From Oscheius tipulae (Eukaryota > Nematoda > Chromadorea > Rhabditida > Rhabditidae), in assembly GCA_037178975.1 (NCBI GenBank), contig JASJZH010000003.1:8308001-8372000 (forward strand): a stretch of 64,000 nucleotides of DNA, read 5' to 3'. Positions 10,372 to 20,955 of this stretch are shown here, piece by piece. The position numbers and the translations under genes are program-made. Every line of letters begins with the position of its first letter. Positions within the stretch are counted from its first letter, which is position 1. The notes beneath the pieces are model-generated. The model saw only the letters and a list, made by a program, of their open reading frames with translations, was not told where the DNA came from and searched no databases.

Positions 10372-13300
10372 TCAGACGAGATTAGCTTCGAGTGTAGCTA
10401 GAGGCTTGACCTCGGCAGATTCTTGTAGGACACCTGTTTCGGCGCCCTCGATGAGAATAGAGCGTTTAGGGAGCTCGGTTCCTTCGAGAGTACGATTCCA
10501 TGAATCATCCAAGTGGTTCCCATAGTGCTGCTGCTGCTTGGAGCGGAACTTCCAGTCTTCCTGGAAAAGATGGGGCTTTTTTTTTTAATCTTTGAGGAGG
10601 TTATTCGTACTACGGAGCCTTTGCTCTCATCTTTTCAAAACTGTCTATGAATTTCCTTCAAGAAGAAATATGTAATTTCAAATCTTCCGTAGCCTTCAAA
10701 ATGTCATAGGAGAAGATCAAAACTGAAAATGTGCAAGACAAAAATGTTCTTTGGCCGTTCTTCTACTGCTCAACATTCGATGATGTCATTGCTTAAACCC
10801 CAAAACAACGTTGGTTGCGGTCTAGGCATTCCTGAGCCTAGGATCAGTATGTCCCTGAAGTTTTGCGTGCTTTGGATTTAACGACAGGGTTATCCGTGCC
10901 GAGAGACACAACGCCGAATCAGAACTTTTCTAGATATGTTACGTAAATGAAGCATGGCAGCGCTCTAAGGCTATGTAATCGGGCCCGGGAAGAACTTAAA
11001 AACGAACAGAGCTAGAATTTCGGGTAAGAACAGATAGGAGTCGAAAAACGTTCGCGTCGGCCAGGTCAGGTTCCGCTCGCAGTGGACGCTCTGGCCGGCC
11101 AGACCAGGCTTTCACGCTGGTTAAAGCAAGTCTAAGGCGCTTTGTTATTATAGTTATTGGTTATTATCAAAGCTCATGTATTTTCTGGGAAAATTCAGCA
11201 AACTTTTTTTTGCCAACTCTTGAAACTCTGGAAAAGACTTTCGAAAGATTTTTTGTTGGTCAAAAAATTCGATTTTTTGCACAGCTCAAAATTGTCGAAT
11301 CCAAATTTCTACGTTTTCACAGTATCTTTAATCGATTCAGCGTCAAAAACAACCCCTAGAATGAGTACTAGGATGAAAAAGCAAGCTGCGGATAGACAAC
11401 AACAGTCGTAAGAGATAATACGCAACTTGTGCTCTTACGTTTGGTATCATCTAGCTTTAAGCTATTTTTTCCCTTCGAATACTCTTTTTAGAGGTAGTTT
11501 TGACGCCGAATTGATTAAACACACTTTGAGAATGAAGAAGTGGCTGAAAACTCCGGAAAATGCAAAAAAAGGTTGCAAAAAGTCGTGCGTGGGAAATCCA
11601 AACGAGGTATAGAGCTTGGATCGCTTTGAGAAGTCTTTAGTAAGATCCAATAGATTTGAAATTCAATATTTCCGAATGACCGATTTCTTTGAAGGGTCCT
11701 CTCATAACATTTTAAAGACCAAGACTCACCTGATAGCATTGCTGCGCGAACTGCGGGAAGCACTGTCTGAACAAGAGAAGCCATTTGTTCTCTAGTTCCG
11801 GAGTGTAGTGATCCAGCGGCTCGGCATCCGACTTGTGAGCATTGACAATATGCAGCTTCAGTTTCGAGTGGAACGCTGCCGAGGTCTCACAGTGCGGACA
11901 TTGCCACTGTCGCTGAGGACAGTGAGACTTGCAATGCGAGACAAGCATGGTTCTTTTAGCCTCGACCTGGGCCAGACAGAGCGAGCACTCGACTTTGCCA
12001 CCAAGACGATCGACTCGAAGACCGGAGCCGTTGGCTGGCTTACGATGATGAGCATGGGTGGCTGAGAGAGGTGTCCCGTTTCTCTGGAAAAGAGCAGTGG
12101 TATCTTGAATCTAAAGACGGTAGAGAGACAGAAGAGAGAGAGAGAGAGTCAGAGGATAGGGTCGTAGAGGACAGAGATAGTCAGAGAGAACAGTAAGAGT
12201 CAAGGGGCAGAATCTAGAACAAGATCCGAACAGTAGGGGGTGAGAGAGAGAGGGTACTAGGAAATAACTACAGTTCCAGAGATAGTCAAGAGTCTGAAGA
12301 GACTGGACAGTGGTTTGAGAAGAAAGAGAGACGGTCAAGTGAGAGAGTCAAGACGGAGACCATGACTCTTGGCTACAGTATTCTCAAACAGAACAACCGT
12401 CTCTCTTGAAGGTACGGACATGTCAACAAAAGAGGTAGCCAAAGACTGCATGAGTAAATTTATGCAGGAGAAATGGTCAGAGCACTTAACTGTACCAGAG
12501 ACAGAGAGTTGGTAGTCAGAGTATGAGCCAAGAGTACAAAACTCACAATAGCTGGAAACATTTGAAGAAGAAGCGATTCCACAGTGGCATCGGTCAAGTT
12601 AGTCGGCTCGGGTAATGGAGTAGTAGGCGTAGCTTGAATCAAAGCTGACTGAGGAGGTAGAGTAGGAATGTCACGAGATACTGTAGGTGGTTTGAAAGTG
12701 TCCAAAAGGTGGTCGAGATCGTCTACTGGGAGACTTTCTGAAAATTATACACTGTCATTGTCCCTGTCACTGTCACTATCTCTCTGTCAAAAACCAACCT
12801 GCGAGATCGGGGAAATACTTCTTGAGGTAGAGATGAGGACGATTCCATGAGGAACAGGTTCGAATTTTGGCGGCCGTGTGGCCGGCATGCTTGACTGTCA
12901 TATGCATGCGGACTTTCCACTGAAAAATGTTTCTGATCAAAGAGAAGTGAAAACAAAAAGGATTTGAGAGGCCAGAAATTGAATATTTTGGCTAGCCTCT
13001 TATCTACTAGACTATTAGAACAAAGCTTGTGTCTTTGGACAATTAAGCTAAATCCAAATCCTTTTAACAGAGGACACTCTCTTCAGAGGTTATCCTATCA
13101 CTTTTTTTTAGACTAGGAGCTTTAAAATGAGACCAAATATGCCATGAAATATTAAAGTTTCAAAAAGTTGTCCTACCTCTTCAGGCGAAGCATAGTCACA
13201 GACTCCGCACTGTAGCGGTCTTTCCGGTTTGTGAATGATCCTGATATGCTCCTCGACAGCTTTCTTGTTCAGTGGGACCATCATCTGACAGCCGGCGCAT

Positions 13301-14452
13301 TTGATAGGAAGATTCATTTTCGAGTCTTTGACGATCAGGCGGTCCCAATTTGCCCACGGATTCTCGGCATTCGAAACCTTCTCCTCCTTGATGACCATCG
13401 GCGGGTCTGTCAGATAAAAGACATTCTGGTACTTGTCTTGCCAATCCACATTCGGGAAGCATTTGGACAGACTCATTCGGGCAGAGTCGAGCTGGTCGGC
13501 TGTCCGATTGTCCAGAGGGCTTGACTCATCGCCACCGTGTTGACTTCGCAGATGGTTGCGGACTTTGCCAGAGTCGGCGTGGGAAAAGTCACAAGATGGC
13601 AGAGGACATCGCCAGAGGGCCACTGCACAATGGGAACGGAGGACGTGGAGAGAGAGGTTGGTTATTCTGGAAAGTAACTGATTGATAGAGAGTCAGAGTG
13701 ACAGAGAGACAGAGACAGCGAGACAGAGAGTCAGAGAGAGACAAGAAACCCACTTTCTGCAGCTGACGGCAGCACCACAGATCCGACAGACAGTCGTTCC
13801 ATTGCTTGGAATAGCTGGATTGTCTGAACAGGTAGCCTGGAAAACATTCTGTCCACTGGAAAATGGTAGAAGCCTACATCAGCTTTTCCAAAAAGCGTAG
13901 CCAGGACCTGATTGACCTGATCTGGATCAGTTTCCACTATACTGTCAACACTTGGAGATCTGTCCTCTGTCTTGTTACTGACGACATCGATAGGACTAGA
14001 GGACTGGTGTCTGTTACTCTCATGTTGAGGGTAGGAGGTCCTGAAAATTAAGGGTTCTTGTCGGAATCTTGCCTAGTTTAGGTCCCCTCGATTGACCTTT
14101 TGCTTCAGCCGCAGCAGCGCCTATTCGGCTGAAATCTCCTTTTCTCTCTCGCTTGTTATGCCTCTCGAAAACCCCAGAGGCGTGTCCATAATTCGTGGAC
14201 GCGAAGTATTCCACACCATTCCCCGAGGCGAGGATATTGATGGTTTGGGAAAGGGTCACGAGAACGAAGATGCATCTCTGTCTCTCTGTCTCTGTCTCTT
14301 TGTCTCCCTGTCCCTTACCCTTGCCCAGACTCCTCATGATGCGGTGTCTCCGGAGTCCTGGAAGGAAGAAGAGTCAGTTCGGTAGTCGAGCTAGCCGCGA
14401 AGAACTCTCTCGGATGTGAGACAAAGGAGATGTCGGTGATCCCGAGTGTAAG
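10372..14452 (-). CDS. C2H2 zinc-finger protein with repeated FP motifs, 5' end unresolved
   Basis: Exons read on the minus strand: 14319-14452 (possible first or internal exon), about 13917-14040, 13754-13836, 13177-13666, 12799-12919, 12547-12737, 11730-12083 and 10372-10560 (stop TGA). The phases join cleanly. Six C2H2-like fingers are visible: CRICGAAVSCRK..HVLRSHC, CPLPSCDFSH..HLRSQH, CAGCQMMVPL..HIRIIH, CGVCDYASPE..HMTVK-H, CSLCLAQVEA..HCKSHC and CPHCETSAAF..HIVNAH. Between the fingers a short motif recurs four times: SKCFPNVDW, KKYFPDLAE, LQMFPAIRN and RQCFPQFAQ. It is probably a nuclear nucleic-acid-binding protein. I do not recognise the orthologue. The start codon was not found; a further exon may lie near 14980-14850. 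Confidence 0.72.
11325..11525. repeat. palindromic repeat pair (TTTAATCRATTC family)
   Basis: The sequence TCTTTAATCGATTCAGCGTC at 11325 is mirrored at 11495-11525 by GACGCCGAATTGATTAAACA, so the two arms form an imperfect inverted repeat about 145 nt apart. The same core occurs at 43639-43670, 53090-53118 and twice, inverted, at 55591-55692. It lies in the first (3'-most) intron region of the zinc-finger gene. It behaves like a MITE or foldback element. Confidence 0.55.
12118..12360. repeat. GAGAGA/GACAGA-rich intron tract
   Basis: This is an imperfect low-complexity tract of AGAGAGAC and GTCAGAGA units inside a zinc-finger gene intron. Similar tracts occur at 13680-13745 in the same gene and in many other introns of the window. 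Confidence 0.6.
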
Positions 14453-16295
14453 CTGCAATTTCAGATACCCAATTTGATTTGATGAGACGGAGAGAGAAAG
14501 ACAATTTCTCGCCCCCCTTCAGCTCTAATCGAGTGTCGAGGCCCTCCGGAAATTCCCGGGGCTATTTCGAGAGACCAAACGACGTCAGCCTCTTTATAGG
14601 GTCCCCCTTCATTTCGGGAGGCCCGCATGCCCGTTTCGTCGAAAGCGATCTTTTCACACGGGAAATGAGAATTCTGGGTATTCAGAGAGAGAGAGAGAGA
14701 GAGTCCTGCCCTCAATTCAATCATGTAGAGAGACACACAGAGGGAGAGCTTCCCCTGTTTACACTTGAAATCACGTGGGGTGGTCGGTTTTTCAATAGTT
14801 TTCCGAGTAAGCTTGTAAGGCGTAATAGTCTCCAGAGACCACAAAAATGGTGATCCACGTTTGGATCTGAGAAAACAGGGGTTTGAACTCTGACTTCTTC
14901 ACCAAAGAGTCGGACTAGATCAACAACTTTGCAACTTTGCAGTGGATCAAACGACGGGGAAATTGAGCTGAGAACTGCCTGAAAAATTATGACACCGGAG
15001 CTACAGCTCTCAGAATTCAGAGGATATCGCAAGTGAGTCACACTCTTGAAAACCGGATTGCAAAACCGCTCCAAGCAAAATTCCCTTATGAGGATTTAGA
15101 GAGGACAACAGTATTCGAGCTTTTTCAGCAAAATTGAAAACGGCTTTAGAATTAACTACAGTAAAAAGAGGTCTCTAATTGTTCAAGTCTACAGTGCTCT
15201 CCAGAAAACTGTGGATGTCCTAGAAGGCTTCTGATCTAACTGGGGGTATCTTGACTTCTCAGAAAACCAGAGAAGAGGCAGAGACAAAAAGTAGATAGAG
15301 AGAAAGAGTAACAGACTACTTCAGTTTGATTCTTCCAACGCCCTCATCCTTGCTTCCGCAATGGTGTCCGTTCGTCTGTCATGGCGTCCGCACAATTGCA
15401 TGTCAACACTAATATCAAAAACGCTGACAAGTCATTGCCAAGAGACAAGGGGACAAGCCACCTGTGGAGGGAACTGCTGCTAGGGAAGCCTGTGTTCAAT
15501 TGTAAGCCAAACCCTGAGGGCTGCAAAACTGTTGTCGGCAGCTGGTGGAACAGACATAGCTATAAGTTGGTCAAGATTAGACAAGAAAGACTCCAGAAAA
15601 TGGTGATCTATATGAAATTCTCCTTCCAGAAATTTTTAGAGGGTCTCTGGCTAAGGGAGCGTCAAGAGTCGAGACTCTATGGAACAAGATGTTCACTAGG
15701 TTCTACAGTACCCCTTTCTATTGAAGATTCTAGAGGTTTTGGAAAAGAGTCGAGAGACGAGACTCTCGGAAACAGAGACCTCCATCTTCTCTGCTCTGGT
15801 CAAGAGTCTCTTGTAAATGACCCCACCTCCAAGCCAAAACATACCAAATTCTGAAAGAGTAGCACAGAGTCAGTATCAGGACGGAGCTTCAACACGACAT
15901 AGTTCGGTCTCGGGACGACCGGCTCCTAAATTGGAAGGGCAGGTGTTCAGTGGAGGTCTCATGGCAACGTACCTGCTCCAGGCGGCGTCGTTTGCCCAAC
16001 ATCGGAATTCAGACAGGGAGGTAGGATAAGAGCGAGACCTCTCTCTCTCTGTGGTGGAATTTCGGGGGGCTGTGGGAGGCTGTGTCCAACCCTTCCGACG
16101 GCCCCCACGCGCCTTTTCCCTTTGCCCTTTCCTCTCTGCCGCCCTGTGTCCTCTCGTTCTGGCCCACTGCCTTCGCCCCCACCCGAATTTCCCGCCGTCC
16201 CAGAGACTGAGAGAGAGAAGGGAGGCCGGGCAACGGGCGGCAAATCAATGGCGGGGGAAATTTTCTGTGTGTGGCGCGTAGGGCGCGCGCTCGTC
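14453..16295. other. gene-poor region upstream of the zinc-finger gene
   Basis: No exon could be supported by family resemblance. Open frames exist on both strands (for example 15381-15854 plus and 14721-15074 minus), but they lack a recognisable domain. A stretch on the minus strand after a TTTTTCAG-type acceptor at about 14980 could be a further zinc-finger gene exon. GA microsatellite at 14687-14702. From about 16050 the sequence becomes GC-rich. Confidence 0.4.
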
Positions 16296-16335
16296 CCGTA
16301 TAAAACGGCCAGGGGTCGTCAGCAGCTGGGAGAGC
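16296..16335 (+). promoter_or_regulatory. TATA-box promoter candidate
   Basis: A consensus TATAAAA at 16299-16305 is embedded in a GC-rich block (16050-16440) and is followed about 20 nt later by an initiator-like GTCAGCAGC (16318 onward). Orientation is plus. The next recognised plus-strand gene is the nuclear receptor at 18.2 kb, whose first exons were not found, so this may be its promoter. The link is inference. Confidence 0.45.
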
Positions 16336-18258
16336 TGTGAGAGTACATAGGGCGAGAGGAGAGCGCAGAGACTGTGTGTGGCTGTTGTTGCCGACTGACC
16401 AACTGGCCGCTCGTCGTCCCCTTCCCGAAACACAGAGAATATTAGCCGGGTGGTCCCCCAAGGTTTGAGATTGGATTAAGAAAGGAGGGGATTGAACCTG
16501 TCCTTTTCAAGGGGAAGATCAAGAAAGAGATTATCATGTGACTACCTCTCTTTGGAAAAAGCGGTCGCTTGATCCCGGTGGAGGCTAAGGACTGGATCAG
16601 AGAATCAGTAGAGTACATTTGGATAGAGACTGGCTCACTCTGTTAGATACTCAGAATTCCGGGTCAAGAACTCAAGGAAGCCCGTAATTTTCAAACGACT
16701 GAACTTGGGATGAACTTTGTTTGAAACCGGTCAAAGGCATCGTTTTCGTGAAAACTCAGTTTTAGAAGAAAGCCAGGAAGCCAGAGAAGGTCTTCCGACT
16801 CCAGATTCTAAGAAAATGCTTTTTCGAGTATCTCATCAAGAGTCTTGCAGCAGTGGAGTTCGTCGTCAGTTTGGAAGTAAAACTGTTCTGCATGTCGTTC
16901 TTCCCCCCTCAACACCAAAGTATCCAGGATTCTGGTGAACGATTCTGCAAAACGTAGGGATGTCTCACAATGAGACCAGACGAGATGTGACAGGTGAAGT
17001 CCAAAGAGTGGATCAGAGAGTCAGGAGTCCTTTACAGCTGAAGTTCTGAAACTCGCGAGTTCTATACGATACTAAATAGCCAGATTGCTGTACCGTATTT
17101 ATAGGACCTCGGAACTAGAGCTGGGAACCGGGCCCGTGTCAGTAAGACGCATTTTCTGGAGCAATCCGAATTTTACGGGAAGTCTTTGTCTACTTTTTGA
17201 ACTTAAGCTCAGATCGGCGTAAAAAGCTTAAGTTCAAAAAGTGGACCAGGATTTCCCGTAAAGCTTCCCTCCAAAAATGCGCCTTACTGACATGGGCCTG
17301 GTTCTCAACTCTACTCGGGACTGCCTTAGAGAAGGGTGGACGATACATCTCGAGCAGGGGCAGCTTAAGTAACTCTGTGGGAAGCTTGGTATTAGACTGG
17401 CGGAAAAAAAAAACTTTTCTGGCTGTCGGCAATTTCTGGAAAGTGAGTTGTCTTATCCGAGGTATGAGGACGTAACTACCAACAGATGGCAGCCTTGGAG
17501 CCGTTAGAATTGCGGAAATAGTTTTCACAGAGCTGCCTCTTTTTAATAGAGTAAACCTTTTGAGAGCAAGGTGAATGAGAGAGGCTTGGAAGAGTCAGGG
17601 CGATTATCAGTCTTACAAAAAGCTTGATTCCAAACCAAATTACAGCGACGCAATCGCTAATTAGCTCTGAACGGTTTGGGTCATCTGCATAGTTCAGGAG
17701 ATCTAACAAAGTCCTACAAGATTACACCTTTTTCTCATCTTAGCACCACGAAACAACCAAAGGTCCAGCTTGCAAAGTTGTGTCTTCTGCCTTGCACCGT
17801 CAGTAACAACTCTCAGCCCCTTCCTATTGATAAAATGTGTAGATAAGCAGTCAGTGCCTCAAACCAAATGCATCACAGCTCATACAAAGAAGGTTTGTCT
17901 ATTTGTTTCGCCTTTGTTAGTATTTTATTTTCGCCTAATTGTTTCTGTAGAATATGAGCTTCTAAAGGGCCCAAGTTACAGTAACATTTGGTCTGAAATT
18001 AATTGATCATTATTTGTCCTTGGGATCAAAAGACATAGAGATTGATACTCGACCACTAGACTACGTAGTGATTACTATCATCTATCTCTTACTGTCTCTC
18101 AGTATCTCTTTGTCAAGGGTACCTGATCTGGATACAATCTGTAGCACCCGGTGGACAAAGTTCCTTTGTCCTATCTTGACGTTAATGGCCACATGTTCGG
18201 TCTTTGACGCGAGCAGAATTCCAGGGAAGAGAGAGAGAGACTGACTACCAAGTTTCAG
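16336..18258. other. unassigned stretch before the nuclear receptor
   Basis: Apart from the foldback repeat at 17115-17314, no structure was recognised. The upstream coding exon or exons of the nuclear receptor must lie here or in 16.3-16.9 kb, because its first visible exon opens with a split codon. None of the open frames looks like a receptor N-terminus. Confidence 0.35.
17115..17314. repeat. 200-nt foldback (inverted) repeat
   Basis: The left arm (CTAGAGCTGGGAACCGGGCC ... TACTTTTTGAACTTAAG) and the reverse complement of the right arm (TAGAGTTGAGAACCAGGCCC ... CACTTTTTGAACTTAAG) align over nearly their whole length with scattered mismatches. The two arms meet at about 17210-17224. The centre carries an almost perfect CTTTTTGAACTTAAGCT stem. 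It could form a long hairpin. It has the form of a MITE or foldback transposon remnant; no second copy was found in the window. Confidence 0.7.
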
Positions 18259-19920
18259 AGGACTGGGAAGTCGAAGCTCCCTCTCCTTCAAGAGTCTGTA
18301 CCATCTGTGCTGCTCCTTCCAATGGGTCAGCTGTTCCTGGTCATTGAATCACCAACATTTCACAGATACCACTTCAACGCCGCAAGCTGTTCAGCCTGTG
18401 CTGCCTTCTTTAGACGGACTGTCACTCTGAATCGGAACTTTCAATGTACTCAGGATGGTAATTGTCGGGTCAACTATGGTTAGTTAATGACAAAACTGGC
18501 GCCAAGGTAAAAGTTTAGCTATGCGAGTCATTTGTCGAGCTTGTCGCTACGTGAAATGCATATCGATGGGGATGGAAAGGTCGGCTGTCCAGCCGAGGAG
18601 AGACTGTAACGTCGGGAGGAGAAAGATATCTTATACTGCCAAGCCGCCACAGCCTGCACCACCTCCTTCTCAACAGTATCCTAATGTGATTCTTGAGACC
18701 AGAAGTCCGGAACAACACTATGCCGCCTCGTACTCATCCTCAGTGTCCAGTGATGCTCCTAGTCCACAGATCACTTGGAGTCCTCCAGCGTAGGTCACTG
18801 TCACTGTTACTGCCTCTTTCACTGCCTCTTTCACTGTCACTGTCACTGCCACTGTCACTCTCCCACAGTCTACTTTCAGACCTTCACCAGAATCGGTCCT
18901 AGAAGATCTCCTAAAGGAGGAGAGTCTCCTAAACGAGAGGCGGAGACTCCTGTACTGTTCGAATCGCTCTGTCTCTCATCTCATGTCAGCTCTTCCTGTG
19001 AACGACATCGTAAGTACTATCCATCACCATCATATTCATACATTCAGCCCTTCGGAAAGGAAGATCTAAAGGAGTTGACCTTTGCCGGTATCCAGAAGGA
19101 CATTCGTCCCCAGATCCTGGTTCTGTACGAGTGGATGAGAGGCTGGCCCTATTTTCCGAACCTGGAGCCCAGAGAGAGGAAGAACCTTCTCAGAAGGTGT
19201 ATTCTGTTCCAAGTCATTCTCGATCCTTCCTACTTGACTCTGAGACTGGGACTACCGGACAGATTCGTCATGTTCAATGGAATGTGCTCAGGAATTGCGG
19301 AAGAATCATTGGAGGTAGGGAGAGAGTAAGTGACAGTGACAGTGATCTTCAAGGGCTGGAAAGACGAGGAAGGGATCATCAATTCCCAATTGAAGAAGGA
19401 CCTCTATCGCCCTCTACTGGATAGAGTCCTGAGGGAAATCGTGCTCCCGATGAAAGAGATCGGTCTCTCTTATATTGAGTACGTCATCCTCAAGTCACTG
19501 ATCTGCTTCAAGAGTGCCAGTAAGTTTCAGTCACTGTCTCTCCGTCTCTCCACCACTCTGTCTCCCCGTGGTTCGATCTCTGTCTCTTTTTGTCTCTCAC
19601 ACTCACTTTTCAGGTAGCGCAGACGTCTCTCCGAATACCCGATCAGTCATGCTAGGCTACTGTGATCAACTGTTCCGAGCCCTGCACAGTCACTACGTCT
19701 CTCAAGGAGTCGATTCTGACTACATTGCCCAGAAGACTGGTAACATAGTCCTACTGATCTCATCGATCTTTGCGTTTGGGATGGAGTGTTTCGAGACTCA
19801 TCAAAAGATACAGTAGGATTGGGGAAAGGCCAATAGACCATCGGTTTCAGATTCTTCGACCTCTGGCAACTGGACGAGCTACTGGTCAAACTCATCTCCA
19901 GTACCAATCCGATTCCATAA
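18259..19920 (+). CDS. nhr: nematode-type nuclear hormone receptor, N-terminal exons missing
   Basis: Exons 18259-18325, 18366-18478, 18519-18789, 18880-19009, 19048-19314, 19354-19519, 19614-19812 and 19851-19920 join in frame. The DNA-binding domain has both zinc modules: [22 protein letters not shown], then CTQDGNCRV and [14 protein letters not shown]. The [11 protein letters not shown]-box is typical of the expanded nematode receptors. A Pro/Ser-rich hinge follows, then a ligand-binding domain with [13 protein letters not shown] and [12 protein letters not shown]. The C-terminal helix is [18 protein letters not shown] and ends at the TAA. The acceptor before 19354 is CTTCAAG. It should act as a ligand-regulated transcription factor. 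The ligand and orthologue are unknown. Confidence 0.88.
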
Positions 19921-20955
19921 ATCTGTCTTGGAATAAACTGACTCTACGGTTCAATATTTCTGCCTCCTCCTGTACCCTCTCCCGACTCTTGAAAGAGAAG
20001 CGATACCATAAAGAGTAGAGTATTTCGAATACTGTTGCAATGTTCACAGTTGAAACTTTCGCTTATGCTTTGTTATCACCTTGTCGTGAGACAATTACTG
20101 GCAAGTCAAGTTAATCGTCTCAATTAGAATTCACTTTGACGCTTGCTGCTCACTCTGGAAGGGCGTCTCCTCTGCTCTTCTACCCAGGTCACGTTGCTTT
20201 TCCTATACAAGTACTCTACCCAAACAAACTCTTTTGCACTGACTCTCGTTCTTTCGTTTTGAGGACCTGGACTAGTCCCGAGCGACCCGGGTCCGAACAC
20301 TCTCAGTCTTCGAACCGATAGCCGATCGGGATTCGGTAGAGATCTCTACGGAAGGACCAGCAAATCGGGTAGTAAAGACTGAGGGTGGCGTCTTGCAATG
20401 AGAGAATGATGGTTTGGAGGTCCTAAAACGTTGATTTCTCAAAATTGATATGCTTTTGCCAAACTACTTATTCCCAAACGTCTTCCAGGACCCGAAGTTC
20501 GAAAAAGAAACTTTCTATGGATGTTGGATTTACTCTGGATGAACTCGGAAGGTCACAGTGCTCTAATAATGGAAGACGCTCCTTACAACAGAAATGGACG
20601 CTGGAAAAATCGCTATAGCTGAACAGTCAGGCTAGTTCCTGTCTGTCTTTGCATGTTTGTGTCAGTAGCCTACCGTAGCTCTCTGTGTCTCTGTGCCTAT
20701 GTATCTTTTTCTAGCAAGGGGCTTCTTCGATTCTTCTTATTCTCTCAGAAATGTTGAACTAATTGTTCAGAAAACTCAAACAGAATTGAGACAGCAGCCT
20801 CTCTATCTCTCTTTTTCCCGCTCTCCCTCCCTCTGTCTCCTGAAGAACTGGGGCGTCTTGCGACTGCCATTTTCTTGCACACGGCCCCCTCCACACTTCT
20901 TTTTTCCGTCTTATTATCCTAATGTATTCCCTAAAATTCTAAAACTATTTCTACT
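19921..20955. other. intergenic region between nuclear receptor and merlin
   Basis: About 1 kb with no supported gene. It probably holds the receptor 3' end and the merlin promoter. A pyrimidine-rich tract (about 20795-20840) precedes the merlin start. Nothing else was recognised. Confidence 0.4.

Noticed and set aside
12740-14320. Regularly repeated short units that could suggest a CRISPR-like array
   Set aside because: Units are imperfect GACAGA/TGTCTC microsatellites without distinct spacers, in a eukaryotic gene.
15381-15854. 157-codon plus-strand ORF
   Set aside because: No recognisable domain, ends in repeat-like GAGTC sequence, no conserved splice context.
16009-16461. 150-codon minus-strand ORF
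   Set aside because: Lies across the GC-rich promoter block; Pro/Arg/Gly composition looks like base-composition noise.
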